Shown here: in pieces, positions 27,506 to 36,874 of the stretch
Layout of the letters: each line of letters starts with the position of its first letter
Numbering within the stretch: the first letter of the stretch is position 1
From: Pseudomonas sp. RIT-PI-r
Lineage (GTDB): Bacteria > Pseudomonadota > Gammaproteobacteria > Pseudomonadales > Pseudomonadaceae
Reading direction: 5' to 3'
Assembly (NCBI RefSeq): GCF_001297015.1
Contig: NZ_LIGE01000025.1
Coordinates: 248,001-312,000, forward strand
Length of the DNA stretch: 64,000 nucleotides
Notes under the pieces: model-generated
The model's input: only the letters and a program-made list of their open reading frames with translations
Database searches by the model: none
Told to the model about the DNA's origin: nothing
Position numbers and translations under genes: made by a program

Positions 27506-28507
27506 TCACTTACCGGCAATTTGCGCCTTGGTGTAGAAGCCGTCCTGTTCGAGCAGGTCGATGTTGTCCTTGGTCAGCGGGGTTGGCGTGAGCAGGATGG
27601 TGTCGACTTTTTTGCTGCCGTTGTCGTACTGCGAACTGAAGGCAGGTTTTTCGTTGCGCGCCAGTTGCACCGAGAGCTTGGCGGCTTCGGTGGCGATGAG
27701 TTTCAGCGGTTTGTATACGGTCATGGTTTGCGTGCCGGCGATCACGCGCTTGACTGCAGCAAGGTCAGCGTCCTGCCCGGAAATCGGCACCTTGCCGGCC
27801 AACTGCTGCGCCGCCAGTGCCTGGATCGCGCCACCGGCCGTGGCGTCGTTGGAGGCAACGATGCCGTCGATTTTGTTGTCGTTGCGGGTCAAGGCGTTTT
27901 CAACAATGCTCAGCGCTTCGGTCGGGTTCCATTCCTTGACCCACTGTTGGCCGACGATCTTGATATCGCCCTTGTCGATGGCTGGTTGCAGCACTTTCAT
28001 CTGGCCTTCACGCAAGATCTTTGCGTTGTTGTCGGTGGGCGCTCCACCGAGCAGGAAGTAGTTGCCCTTGGGCGCGGCATTCAGCACGCCGCTGGCCTGC
28101 ATCTCGCCGACCTTTTCGTTATCGAAGGAAATGTAGGCGTCGACATCAGCGTTGAGGATCAGACGATCATAGGACACAACCTTGATCCCGGCTTTCTTCG
28201 CTTCGGCCACTGCGTTGGTCAGCACCGTGGCGTTGAACGGCACGATGACGATGACATCGACGCCCCGGGAAATCAGGTTTTCGATCTGGGAAATCTGTTT
28301 CTGCTCGTTGGCATCGGCCGACTGTACGAAGACCTTGGCGTCCATTTTTTCTGCCGCCGCGACGAAGTAATCACGGTCACGCGACCAGCGTTCCAGGCGC
28401 AGGTCATCAATGGAGAAACCGATTTTCGGGTGGGCAGCGTCAGCCATCACCGGCAGTGACAACAGCGCCAGGGCAGTGGCCAATAGCGTGCGTTTTACGT
28501 TCTTCAT
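27506..28507 (-). CDS. xylF: D-xylose periplasmic binding protein, 333 aa
   Basis: The N-terminal signal peptide of about 23 residues (MKNVKRTLLATALALLSLPVMADA) marks it as periplasmic. The mature sequence follows XylF closely: KIGFSIDDLRLERWSRDRDYFVAAAEKMDAKVFVQSADANE, DVIVIVPFN, ISFDNEKVGEMQA, LLGGAPTDNNA and GQDADLAAVKRVIAGTQTMTVYKP. The frame opens at 28624, but the ATG at 28507 begins the signal peptide. It captures D-xylose and delivers it to XylGH. It is downstream of xylA by 149 bp and upstream of xylG by 155 bp, in the gap that holds a REPIN. Confidence 0.94.
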   Translation of the reverse strand: MKNVKRTLLATALALLSLPVMADAAHPKIGFSIDDLRLERWSRDRDYFVAAAEKMDAKVFVQSADANEQKQISQIENLISRGVDVIVIVPFNATVLTNAVAEAKKAGIKVVSYDRLILNADVDAYISFDNEKVGEMQASGVLNAAPKGNYFLLGGAPTDNNAKILREGQMKVLQPAIDKGDIKIVGQQWVKEWNPTEALSIVENALTRNDNKIDGIVASNDATAGGAIQALAAQQLAGKVPISGQDADLAAVKRVIAGTQTMTVYKPLKLIATEAAKLSVQLARNEKPAFSSQYDNGSKKVDTILLTPTPLTKDNIDLLEQDGFYTKAQIAGK

Positions 28508-28656
28508 AGTGGGGCGTCCTTTTATTGTTGTTGGAAAGACACGGCCTGACGATGAGTATCGGGCTGGTAAAACTGTAGAGAATCCGCAGACGCCGCAGGC
28601 ACAGATTTGTCGTAGAAATGTCACCGCGTGGATGCGCCCGCAGGCTCCCTGTGTGA

Positions 28657-29973
28657 TCAGCGATAGATAAACCGGTTGACGATGTTCTCGAGCATTTCCT
28701 GGCGGCCGCTGACGGCTTGCGGGTTCAACTCGTTGGTGAACGCGTGCTCGGCCAACGACTCAAGGTTGAAATCGCCGGCCATCAGCGCCTGGCCGAACGG
28801 CTGCTGCCAACCGGCGTAGCGTTGATCCTTGAGCCGTTGCAGTTCGTCGTTCTGCACCATGGCTGCTGCGCGCTCCAGCGACAGGGCGAGCACATCCATA
28901 GCGCCGACGTGGCCATGGAACAGATCGATCTGATCGAGGCTTTGCCGGCGCACCTTGGAGTCAAAGTTGAATCCGCCATTCTTGAATCCGCCAGCCTTGA
29001 GAATTTCATAGGTGGCCAGGGTCATTTCTTCGACGCTGTTGGGGAACTGATCGGTGTCCCAGCCGTTTTGCGGATCACCCCGATTGGCGTCGATGCTGCC
29101 GAAAATCCCCAACGAGACGGCGGTCGCAATCTCGTGATGGAAACTATGCCCGGCGAGGGTCGCGTGGTTGGCCTCGATGTTGACCTTGATTTCGTGCTCC
29201 AGCCCGAACTGCTGAAGAAAGCCGAACACGGTGGCGCTGTCGTAATCGTATTGGTGCTTGGTCGGCTCCTGCGGCTTGGGTTCGATCAACAAGTCGCCGG
29301 TAAAACCGATCTTGTGCTTGTGTTCGACCACCATGCGCATAAAGCGGCCGAGTTGTTCGCGCTCCCGTTTCAAGTCGGTGTTGAGCAGGGTTTCATAGCC
29401 TTCTCGACCACCCCACAACACGTAGTTGGCGCCTTTCAGGCGATGGGTCGCGTTCATGGCGCTAAACACCTGAGCAGCAGCGCAGGCGAACACTTCGGGA
29501 TCGGGGTTGCTCGCGGCGCCGGCAGCGAAACGCGGGTTGCTGAAGCAATTGGCGGTGCCCCACAGCAGCTTGATGCCGCTGGCTTCCTGATGTTGCTCCA
29601 GGTGATCAACCATCTGTGCGAAGTGGTTGCGGTACTCCTTCAGCGAACTGCCTTCCGGGGCGACATCGGTGTCATGGAAGCAGTAATAGTCGATACCCAA
29701 TTTGGAGAAGAATTCGAAGGCGGCTGCCGCTTTGCCGATCGCCAGTTCCATCGGGTCGCCGGCATGTTGCCATGGGCGCTTGAACGTCCCCGCGCCGAAC
29801 ACATCGGAACCCGGCCAGACGAACGCGTGCCAGTAACAGGTAGCCATGCGCAGGTGTTCGCGCATGGGTTTGCCGAGGATGAGTTTGTCGGCGTCGTAGT
29901 GACGAAAGGAGAGGGGGGAATCGCTGTTCGGGCCTTCGTAGCGAATCGCATCGACATCGGGGAAATACTGCAT
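28657..29973 (-). CDS. xylA: Xylose isomerase, 438 aa
   Basis: This is the class II xylose isomerase of about 440 residues. The catalytic histidine region is [13 protein letters not shown], and metal-binding residues lie in [18 protein letters not shown] (Glu), [14 protein letters not shown] (Glu and His) and [19 protein letters not shown] (Asp residues). It converts D-xylose to D-xylulose in the cytoplasm. The upstream frame to 30141 is discarded because ATG 29973 ([14 protein letters not shown]) is the family N-terminus. No xylulokinase gene is in the window, so xylulose phosphorylation must depend on a gene elsewhere. The operon order is xylA, xylF, xylG, xylH. Confidence 0.95.
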   Translation of the reverse strand: MQYFPDVDAIRYEGPNSDSPLSFRHYDADKLILGKPMREHLRMATCYWHAFVWPGSDVFGAGTFKRPWQHAGDPMELAIGKAAAAFEFFSKLGIDYYCFHDTDVAPEGSSLKEYRNHFAQMVDHLEQHQEASGIKLLWGTANCFSNPRFAAGAASNPDPEVFACAAAQVFSAMNATHRLKGANYVLWGGREGYETLLNTDLKREREQLGRFMRMVVEHKHKIGFTGDLLIEPKPQEPTKHQYDYDSATVFGFLQQFGLEHEIKVNIEANHATLAGHSFHHEIATAVSLGIFGSIDANRGDPQNGWDTDQFPNSVEEMTLATYEILKAGGFKNGGFNFDSKVRRQSLDQIDLFHGHVGAMDVLALSLERAAAMVQNDELQRLKDQRYAGWQQPFGQALMAGDFNLESLAEHAFTNELNPQAVSGRQEMLENIVNRFIYR

Positions 29974-30148
29974 GGACCTTGTCCTTGTTGTTCTTGGCGG
30001 TGTCTCGATACTAGCAACGGCCCTGTGCCCGCTGATTATGAAAAACATCAACACCGAGTGCGATTTTGCGTATTGAGCTTCTTCGGCCACGCGCCTAGTC
30101 TGTGCCAATCGCCTCCGTGACCAGAGGCCCGGAACAAGCATAAAAACA
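29974..30148. promoter_or_regulatory. Divergent xylA/xylR promoter region
   Basis: These 175 bp separate xylA from xylR and should contain both promoters and the XylR operator. An AT-rich patch at about 30037-30075 (ATTATGAAAAACATCAACAC...) is the likeliest control area. I cannot define the operator half-sites with certainty. Confidence 0.5.
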
Positions 30149-31336
30149 ATGAAAACAGTCCCGCCTGTTCACCGCATCGCCCTGTTGTTCAACGGCAGCA
30201 AGATCTACGACCGTGGGATCATCAGCGGCATCGGCAACTACCTGAGCAGCACCCGTGCTTCCTGGGATCTGTTCCTGGAGGAGGATTTTCTCTGTCGTCT
30301 GAAAGGCATCGAGCGCTGGCAGGGTGACGGGATCATTGCCGACTTCGACGATCCGCTTATTGGTGAGGCGCTGGCCGATATCCAGATGCCGGTGGTCGCG
30401 GTAGGGGGCTCGTACGAGGATAAACGCGCCTATCCGAAAGCGATTCCCTACGTCGCCACCGATAACAACGCGCTGATGACCCTCGCTTACACGCACTTGA
30501 TCGAGGCTGGACTGCAACGTTTTGCCTGCTTCAGCCTGCCGGAAGCGCAGGCCAATCGTTGGGCGCAGGAGCGCGAAAAAGCCTTTCGCAAACTGATGAA
30601 ACGCGACGGCCTGCACGGCGAAATCTATCGCGGCATGGGCACCAGCGCACCGCTGTGGGACAGCGCCGTCGAACAACTGATCGCCTGGCTGCAAAGCCTG
30701 CCCAAACCCATCGGCATCATCGCCGTCAGCGACGCCCGCGCGCGCCAATTGCTGCAAGCCTGCCTGACTGCCGGTATCGCCGTGCCGGAGCAGGTGGCAT
30801 TGATCGGCATCGACAATGATCCGTTGACCCGCAGCCTGACCCGCGTACCGCTGAGTTCGGTCATCCAGGGCACGGAAACCATGGGCCGTACTGCTGCGCA
30901 ATTGCTGCATCAGATGTTGCACGGCATGCCGTCGACCGGCACGCAGATCCTGATCCCGCCGGATGCTGTGAACGTGCAGGTGTCGAGTTTGCACCAGCCA
31001 TTGGGCAATCCCTACGTCATGCAAGCGCTGCTGTTCATCCGACAATATGCTTGCCAGGGCATTAAAACGGCGCAGGTGGCGGCGTATGTCGGTGTGTCGC
31101 GTTCGTCACTCGAAGCGCATTTTCGTGCTGAGCGAGGTTGCAGCGTGCATGACGAGATTTTGCGTTTCAAACTGGCAGCGGCGACCAAGAGCCTGATAAG
31201 TACCGACGCGGCGATTGCCGACGTTGCGCGCAGTTGTGGGTTTAAGTCAGCGCAGTATTTGCATACGGTGTTTCGACGGGAGTTGGGTTGTACGCCTCGG
31301 GAGTATCAGCAGGCTCCGCATAAATCTCATTGCTAA
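30149..31336 (+). CDS. xylR: Xylose operon regulator, AraC family with LacI-like sensor domain, 395 aa
   Basis: The N-terminal 270 residues form a periplasmic-binding-protein-like sugar sensor ([25 protein letters not shown]..., [34 protein letters not shown]). The C-terminal 100 residues carry the AraC DNA-binding domain ([33 protein letters not shown] and [33 protein letters not shown]). This architecture is that of XylR, the D-xylose-responsive activator. It is divergent from xylA across 175 bp. Confidence 0.93.
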   Translation: MKTVPPVHRIALLFNGSKIYDRGIISGIGNYLSSTRASWDLFLEEDFLCRLKGIERWQGDGIIADFDDPLIGEALADIQMPVVAVGGSYEDKRAYPKAIPYVATDNNALMTLAYTHLIEAGLQRFACFSLPEAQANRWAQEREKAFRKLMKRDGLHGEIYRGMGTSAPLWDSAVEQLIAWLQSLPKPIGIIAVSDARARQLLQACLTAGIAVPEQVALIGIDNDPLTRSLTRVPLSSVIQGTETMGRTAAQLLHQMLHGMPSTGTQILIPPDAVNVQVSSLHQPLGNPYVMQALLFIRQYACQGIKTAQVAAYVGVSRSSLEAHFRAERGCSVHDEILRFKLAAATKSLISTDAAIADVARSCGFKSAQYLHTVFRRELGCTPREYQQAPHKSHC

Positions 31337-31508
31337 AAAAGCAATAGTCATTTGCGATTCCGGCGGATTGTTGCCGCCTATATCAGAAGTTAGCATCAAT
31401 CCATTGCTGCAACTCATCAGGCCTTTGGCGCGAGTTCGAGACAGTCCACATCGTTAGCCTGTCACTGCGCTGATCGTCGTCTCAGTTGATCAACCTTGGA
31501 AAATTCTG

Positions 31509-32639
31509 ATGTCGAAGCTCTTCGAAGCACTTCGCCTGGGCGACACCACGCTCAAAAACCGCATCGTCATGGCGCCGCTGACCCGATCGCGTGCACCCAA
31601 TGATGCTGCCGATGAACGCGTGGCGCTGTATTACGCGCAACGCGCTACCGCAGGCTTGATCGTCAGCGAAGGCACGCCGATTTCCCGTGAGGGGCAGGGC
31701 TATCTGTTCAATCCCGGGATCTTCACTGCCGAGCAGATTGCTGGATGGCGTCTGACCACCGACTCCGTGCATGCCGTGGGCGGCAAGATGTTTGCGCAGA
31801 TCTGGCACGTCGGCCGCGTCTCGCATCCGTCGATCCAGGACGGTGGGAAACTGCCGGTGAGCGCCACGTCGAAGCAAGCTGTCGGCGCGACAGCATTCGG
31901 TTACGACGCTGACGGCAAGCCGGCACTGGTCGAGCCGCCAGCGCCCCGTCAACTGGAAACGGCTGAGGTTTCGCGCATCGTCGGTGAATTCGCCCAGGCT
32001 GCGCAAAACGCGATCGAGGCGGGTTTCGATGGCGTGGAAATTCACGGTGCCAATGGCTATTTGTTCGAGCAGTTCATGAATCCGCTGGTCAATGATCGAA
32101 CCGATCAGTACTCGGCTGATCGATTGGAAAATCGTCTGCGCTTCACGCTGGAAGTGATCGATGCTGTAGTCGCACGGATTGGCGCGGGCCGGGTGGGTAT
32201 TCGTATTTCGCCGTATGGTCAGCTGTTCGATATGCCGCTGTATGAGCAAATCGATGAAACCTACACCGCGCTGGCTGCGGAGATTGGTGCGCGGCAACTG
32301 ACCTACGTTCATGTGATGGATCAGTCCGGTTTTCCAGCTCCGGGTACCGACGGTGGCGGCGGCGGGCCGAAGGCAACTTTCCTTGAGTTGCTGTCGACCA
32401 TCAAGTCGAAATTGCCGGCCACCGCGCTCATTCTGGCGGGCGGCATGTCGCGCCAGCGTGCGGACGATCTGATCAATGACGGCATCATCGACCTCGCCGC
32501 GTTTGGCACCGCTTACATCAGCAACCCTGATCTGGTGGCGCGGCTGCAGAACGACTGGCCTCTGACCGACGCCAAGCGCGAAACCTTTTACGGCGGCGGG
32601 GCGGAAGGTTATGTCGATTACCCGCCCTATAAAGGCTAA
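31509..32639 (+). CDS. Old Yellow Enzyme family ene-reductase, 376 aa
   Basis: This is an FMN-dependent OYE: start LFEALRLGDTTLKNRIVMAPLTRSRAPND, active-site H-x-x-N in EIHGANGYLFEQFMNP at about residue 178, then SADRLENRLRFTLEV and the C-terminal LILAGGMS and DLAAFGTAYISNPDLVARL. It differs clearly from the OYE at 16870-17982. It should reduce activated alkenes or nitro-compounds with NAD(P)H, a detoxification role. A strong terminator follows at 32658-32692. A LysR gene lies 155 bp downstream on the same strand. Confidence 0.9.
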   Translation: MSKLFEALRLGDTTLKNRIVMAPLTRSRAPNDAADERVALYYAQRATAGLIVSEGTPISREGQGYLFNPGIFTAEQIAGWRLTTDSVHAVGGKMFAQIWHVGRVSHPSIQDGGKLPVSATSKQAVGATAFGYDADGKPALVEPPAPRQLETAEVSRIVGEFAQAAQNAIEAGFDGVEIHGANGYLFEQFMNPLVNDRTDQYSADRLENRLRFTLEVIDAVVARIGAGRVGIRISPYGQLFDMPLYEQIDETYTALAAEIGARQLTYVHVMDQSGFPAPGTDGGGGGPKATFLELLSTIKSKLPATALILAGGMSRQRADDLINDGIIDLAAFGTAYISNPDLVARLQNDWPLTDAKRETFYGGGAEGYVDYPPYKG

Positions 32640-32657
32640 GTAGCCGCTGAAGTACTG

Positions 32658-32692
32658 GCAGCCGTCACCGATATTCGGTGCGGCTGCTTTTT
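32658..32692 (+). terminator. Rho-independent terminator of the OYE gene
   Basis: GCAGCCGTCACCGA pairs with TCGGTGCGGCTGC around a three-base loop, with one bulge, and is followed directly by TTTTT. It lies 19 bases after the OYE stop codon. It separates this gene from the downstream LysR gene. Confidence 0.88.
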
Positions 32693-32793
32693 CATGTCGG
32701 GTGCAAAAAGGCCTGCGACGATGTTGCGAGAGGACAAGCAGGCGCAGTTCTGTTTTAGTGCAAACCAACTGTTCTTGATGATCGGAATTCCTT

Positions 32794-33726
32794 ATGCACC
32801 TCAAAGCGCACCGGTACTTCGCCATGGTCGCCGTGACTGGAAGTTTTTCGGCAACGGCTCGGCACTTCCAAGTGCCGGCGTCGTCCGTTTCGCGCTTCAT
32901 CGCGGCGCTTGAGCGAGAGGTGGGTCAGCAGCTTCTTTATCGAAACACCCGTGCAGTGAAACTGACGGACGCGGGCGAGCGTTATTACCAGCAGATCCGC
33001 GAAGTGCTGGAATTGCTCGATGCGGCTGATGAGGAAATAGCCGGTAAGGGTGGCGAGGTTCGTGGACTTGTACGGATCAACGCGCCAGTCGCGTTCGGCA
33101 GCCTGCACATCGTCAAACTGTTGAACGGTCTATATGACAAGTATCCAGAGCTGACGGTCGAGTTGACGGTCACCGATGCCTTTATCGACCCGGTTCAGGA
33201 GGGCGCCGACCTCATCTTTCGGGTCGGGCACCTGGGCGACTCTGGCTTGATCGGCCGGAAAATCTGCGATCAACACTATGTTCTGTGCGCCAGTGCGGGA
33301 TACATAGCAAAGCATGGCCAACCCGTGTCGCCGGCGGATCTGCAGAATCACGCCTGCCTGGTCTACAAGGGAACCGGCGGGGCGCAGCGCTGGTATTTCA
33401 GAAAGCCTGGCAGCGACAAACCCGAGATTATCGACGTCCATGGTCCGCTCAGAAGTAACAATGGGCAGGTGTTGGTGGAGGCCGCGCTGGCGGGTAGGGG
33501 GATCGTGTTTTTTCCGTCCTGGCTTTTTAGTCGCGAGAGCTTTATGAGCCAGCAGCTCATTCGGCTGTTACCTGATTGGCAGGGATCGGTGGAGCAAACG
33601 CCTAGCCAGATCCATCTGCTTTCCCCTGAGAATCGCCTGCGGTCTCAGAAGGTCCGTGTGGTGTGGGACTACTTCATCAAAGCGATCGGCGCGCCTCCTT
33701 ATTGGGATGATCTCAGTGATTGTTGA
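32794..33726 (+). CDS. LysR-family transcriptional regulator, 310 aa
   Basis: The helix-turn-helix is at the N-terminus: HRYFAMVAVTGSFSATARHFQVPASSVSRFIAALEREVGQQLLYRNTRAVKLTDAG. The GLVRINAPVAFGSLHIVKLL effector segment places it in the CrgA/DmlR-like group, like the LysR at 23723. It probably controls either the OYE gene upstream or the serine hydrolase gene downstream. It has its own promoter region, since a terminator separates it from the OYE gene. Confidence 0.88.
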   Translation: MHLKAHRYFAMVAVTGSFSATARHFQVPASSVSRFIAALEREVGQQLLYRNTRAVKLTDAGERYYQQIREVLELLDAADEEIAGKGGEVRGLVRINAPVAFGSLHIVKLLNGLYDKYPELTVELTVTDAFIDPVQEGADLIFRVGHLGDSGLIGRKICDQHYVLCASAGYIAKHGQPVSPADLQNHACLVYKGTGGAQRWYFRKPGSDKPEIIDVHGPLRSNNGQVLVEAALAGRGIVFFPSWLFSRESFMSQQLIRLLPDWQGSVEQTPSQIHLLSPENRLRSQKVRVVWDYFIKAIGAPPYWDDLSDC

Positions 33727-33794
33727 GGTAGAAACAGGCAGGGAATGAGCTATCTTGTCGAACTGCCGATTCGATCAACATTCCAGGGACGCCA

Positions 33795-34691
33795 ATGCTC
33801 AGTTCACTCATATCAAATGGCCAGGCACAAACGCCTGATCAATTAGAACTGAGGGTCCCTTGGTGGAGTTTCACGAAAACAGTCCTGGCTGCGACAGCCC
33901 TGTCGTTGGTCCGAGACGGGCTGATCGGACTGGACGACCAGATTCCTGATGACCCTTTCACCTTACGTCAGCTCTTGCGGCATGAAGCAGGACTGGCCGA
34001 TTACGGCGAACTTGCGGAGTATCACGCAGCCGTTACCAACGGTGAATCTGCCTGGTCGGCGGACGAAATGATGCAGCGCCTTGACGGCACTTCACTTCGA
34101 TACAGTCCCGGATCCAGTTGGCGTTACTCAAATGTTGGCTACTTGCTCGTTGGCAGACTGATTGAACGGCTAACTGAACTGACGCTTGATGAGGCGGTGC
34201 TTCAACGGGCGATTTCACCTCTGGGCCTGTCGAACGTTCGCTTTGCTAAAACGCGAGCAGACTTACAAGCGACCCATCCCGAATGCACCTTGAATTATGA
34301 CCCTGCGTGGGTTTATCACGGCCTGTTGGTCGGCCCGGTTTCGCAAGCAGCGCTATTTCTCGATCGCCTCCTCAGCGCCGACTTGCTAACCACAGACTTG
34401 CTCCAGCAAATGCAGGCAGCGCGAACATTGGGCGGCCCGATCCCCGGACGCCCATGGATCACTCCGGGCTATGGCCTTGGTGTGATGCAGGGGGCGATTG
34501 GCAGCGGGCATTCCCTCTGCGGGCACACTGGTTGCGGACCAGGCAGTGTCATCGCGGTCTACCGTATCGGCGACGCCGACGCATCAGCTTGTTGTGCAGT
34601 TTTTGAGGCAGGCGTAAATGAAGGCGCTGTCGAGGCCCGCGTTGTTGGACGACTGATGCAAGTACTGCAGCACAGGGATGAAAACATCTGA
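33795..34691 (+). CDS. Beta-lactamase/esterase-fold serine hydrolase, 298 aa
   Basis: The class C beta-lactamase or D-alanyl-D-alanine carboxypeptidase-like fold is indicated by S25-F-T-K28 (catalytic SxxK), Y111-S-N113 (YxN) and a late HTGCGPGS that stands where KTG or HxG is found. FTLRQLLRHEAGLADYGEL is the usual stretch of the beta-lactamase (PF00144) family. There is no signal peptide, so it is probably cytoplasmic, and the SxxK lies only 25 residues from the start, which is short for the family. It may be an esterase or peptidase rather than an antibiotic-resistance enzyme. It is the last ordinary gene before the defence island. Confidence 0.8.
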   Translation: MLSSLISNGQAQTPDQLELRVPWWSFTKTVLAATALSLVRDGLIGLDDQIPDDPFTLRQLLRHEAGLADYGELAEYHAAVTNGESAWSADEMMQRLDGTSLRYSPGSSWRYSNVGYLLVGRLIERLTELTLDEAVLQRAISPLGLSNVRFAKTRADLQATHPECTLNYDPAWVYHGLLVGPVSQAALFLDRLLSADLLTTDLLQQMQAARTLGGPIPGRPWITPGYGLGVMQGAIGSGHSLCGHTGCGPGSVIAVYRIGDADASACCAVFEAGVNEGAVEARVVGRLMQVLQHRDENI

Positions 34692-35076
34692 AAACGGCAG
34701 TAGGCCGACAACGACGGCTTTGGGAGCAGGTTACCGAGACGCCGGGGTTGTGCAAAATCGACCGGGTTAGTGTAAGTGGACGTCGGTGATCTTCTGAATT
34801 GAGAATTCACCAACGTTAGAACGGGGGTTAAAGGTTATTTAGGTTCACTAGATATGAGAAGCTTTTGCATTAGTTTTGAGAGTTAGCTCCAAACGAGTCT
34901 TCAGAATCGAGGCGTAGCGCTGGCAATAGGTCGGCTAGCTGATGCGCTACCGCGCCTCAGGATCATCCAAGCGTGTATAAATCGGCAGAGCAGTGCTGGC
35001 TTTTTGCTAGTGAGCGGTGCGGCTGTGCGCTAGAGTGGCAGCGCTGTCGTCACCCTCAAAAGGATGTGTTTGATTC
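34692..35076. other. Intergenic stretch at the left edge of the defence island
   Basis: These 385 bp hold no frame with a plausible start, and I find no tRNA, integrase or attachment-like duplication that would mark an island boundary. The central part is more AT-rich than the flanking core genes. It probably carries the promoter of the nuclease-like gene at 35077. Confidence 0.4.
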
Positions 35077-36750
35077 ATGCGCGCCGCTTCGTCCAAAACC
35101 AGCATCAATTTCAAACTCGTTGAATCAACCCTCAATGAGGCCACTGAAGAGTTGGCATTAGCCGTGCGACAAGCACAGGAACAACGTGATCGATTGCCGC
35201 GGTTGCAACCCACGACCGAGGCCATCGAACTCAGCAATTACCTGCGGACAGCTACGCAAGCGCTGCAGCGGGCCGAACAACATCTTCTGGCCATCAAGGC
35301 TGAGAGCCGGTGGGGCAAGCCCATCGCGAAGTTTCAGGCGAACAAGGCGATTTCTGCGGCTGCGCAGGTTCTTGCCGAGCAGCAAGGCATCGCCGCCAGT
35401 GCCAGCGAAACGGCGCTTCGCGCGCGACAGGTCGCTTCGCACAATGACCACGTTGCCGACGTGGCGCAGCAGCGCCAGCGGCTTGGCCAGACGATCGAAC
35501 AGGGTAACTGTTGGTTGACGTCGAGCAGGAATCTGCAAGCACAGTTGGTCCTGTTGAAGCTGACGCTTGTGCGCCGTGGCTGGGTCAGCGCTAACACCGC
35601 GGCGGTGCTTGAGCAAATGCATCGCCAACTGGTGCAACGTGACGTATTGGCGGCGTTGCAGGAAGGCAAAAAGCTGATTTTTCAGGTGATGCCTGCCCGG
35701 CAGACACTTGCAGAATGGGGAGAAGAAGCCCAGGGCTTTCTGAAGCAAGCGCGCAGCGAAGGCGCGGTAGGGTTTACGGCACTGGCCTCTTTTGGCGCCA
35801 TCGTGAACGATGCCACAGCGCTGGTGCTGGCAGGTTGCACCTCGCCTGTTCGACAAGCTGTGCTGCAAGACCAAGAACCGGTGGATCGCTGGTACCACCT
35901 GGCGGACCAATTAACCCGCCCTGAACAGGTCGTGCACTGGCTGCAATGGGCGGTGTACTGGGCCTGTTTTCAAACCGCTCAACGATTTGCCAAGGACATG
36001 TCACTGGCCGAGGCGCACGAGGAGCATTCGACGGGCGCCTTTCTACACAGCTTCCGCTCGGAAGTTGAGCGATGGGCGGGTCCGAAGATCGACGCCATGG
36101 GTTTTCCGCAGGTGACGTCTTTCATGGGAACGCTGGCGTTAGGTGGAACTGCGGCCGAAGCCCGTCTGGGGGCGGATTTCGGCATTATCGTGGAAATTAA
36201 TGTCGGCGGGCTGGTCGTGCGCAAGGTCGCCTTGGTACAGGGCAAGGTCAGCAAAAACGGTATAGCGGACATTGGCAGCCCACCCAGCGGCCCGCTAAAG
36301 CTGACCCAGTTACAAAAACTGAATGACCCTCAGCGAGACTTTTATGTGTTTTACCACCGTGGATTGCGCCAAGCGAGTGTCCCTTGGCCGACGCTGAACC
36401 GTGTGAGCACATTGGTCTCGCCGTCGACTGATTTGAACGCGGGGTCGCTCAAGGTTCCGACCCGCGAACGCGGTTGGGACTGGCCCGCTTTCATTGCTTT
36501 TGGTTTGTGCAGCGATACCAGTGGGGTAGGGCGCCAGCTCAAAGACGATGAAGACGCTCTGGATGTTCTGAGCGGTGGCCAACGCCAGCTTCTCCCCAGT
36601 CGACTGATCGTGGTGGCCGCAGGGGGCGGGGACTACAGCCTGGATCTTCAGCAACGAGTACGTCAGCATTATGCCGATCTGGGTACCAACTATCAGCGCG
36701 CCATGGAGAAGAATGACGGGCCTGAAATGAAAGGGCCACGCTTACGTTGA
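35077..36750 (+). CDS. Coiled-coil protein with C-terminal PD-(D/E)xK (QxK-type) nuclease core, 557 aa; unrecognised family
   Basis: The first 150 residues are Ala/Gln/Glu/Leu-rich with heptad-like spacing (EATEELALAVRQAQEQRDRL, ATQALQRAEQHLLAIKAE), suggesting a coiled coil. The central part is helical. Residues 325-395 contain E329, then LGADFG with D367, strands and VQGK with Q388-x-K390. This E...D...QxK order with a D-to-Q distance of 21 is the active-site layout of Mrr-like restriction nucleases. The protein is probably cytoplasmic. The next gene is 124 bp downstream and ends in the same kind of core. I know no named family with this architecture; a structural or partner role is possible. 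Confidence 0.65.
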   Translation: MRAASSKTSINFKLVESTLNEATEELALAVRQAQEQRDRLPRLQPTTEAIELSNYLRTATQALQRAEQHLLAIKAESRWGKPIAKFQANKAISAAAQVLAEQQGIAASASETALRARQVASHNDHVADVAQQRQRLGQTIEQGNCWLTSSRNLQAQLVLLKLTLVRRGWVSANTAAVLEQMHRQLVQRDVLAALQEGKKLIFQVMPARQTLAEWGEEAQGFLKQARSEGAVGFTALASFGAIVNDATALVLAGCTSPVRQAVLQDQEPVDRWYHLADQLTRPEQVVHWLQWAVYWACFQTAQRFAKDMSLAEAHEEHSTGAFLHSFRSEVERWAGPKIDAMGFPQVTSFMGTLALGGTAAEARLGADFGIIVEINVGGLVVRKVALVQGKVSKNGIADIGSPPSGPLKLTQLQKLNDPQRDFYVFYHRGLRQASVPWPTLNRVSTLVSPSTDLNAGSLKVPTRERGWDWPAFIAFGLCSDTSGVGRQLKDDEDALDVLSGGQRQLLPSRLIVVAAGGGDYSLDLQQRVRQHYADLGTNYQRAMEKNDGPEMKGPRLR

Positions 36751-36874
36751 GTGTGGGCACACATGGAGCATACCCGACTGATTTCAGACTCATTAAACCG
36801 CCGGACTTGGGCGATCAGGGACGAACCTGAACGTTTCACCCGGCAGACGCCACCGCGGGAACAGGGAGAGCGCC

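Noticed and set aside
28717..30120. 467-codon plus-strand frame opposite xylA
   Set aside because: Antisense shadow of xylose isomerase; no family motifs.
31482..32900. 472-codon minus-strand frame opposite the second OYE
   Set aside because: Antisense shadow of a clear OYE and also runs through its terminator.
33795..34691. Antibiotic-resistance beta-lactamase
   Set aside because: SxxK and YxN are present but there is no signal peptide and no clear KTG; an esterase or peptidase role is as likely.
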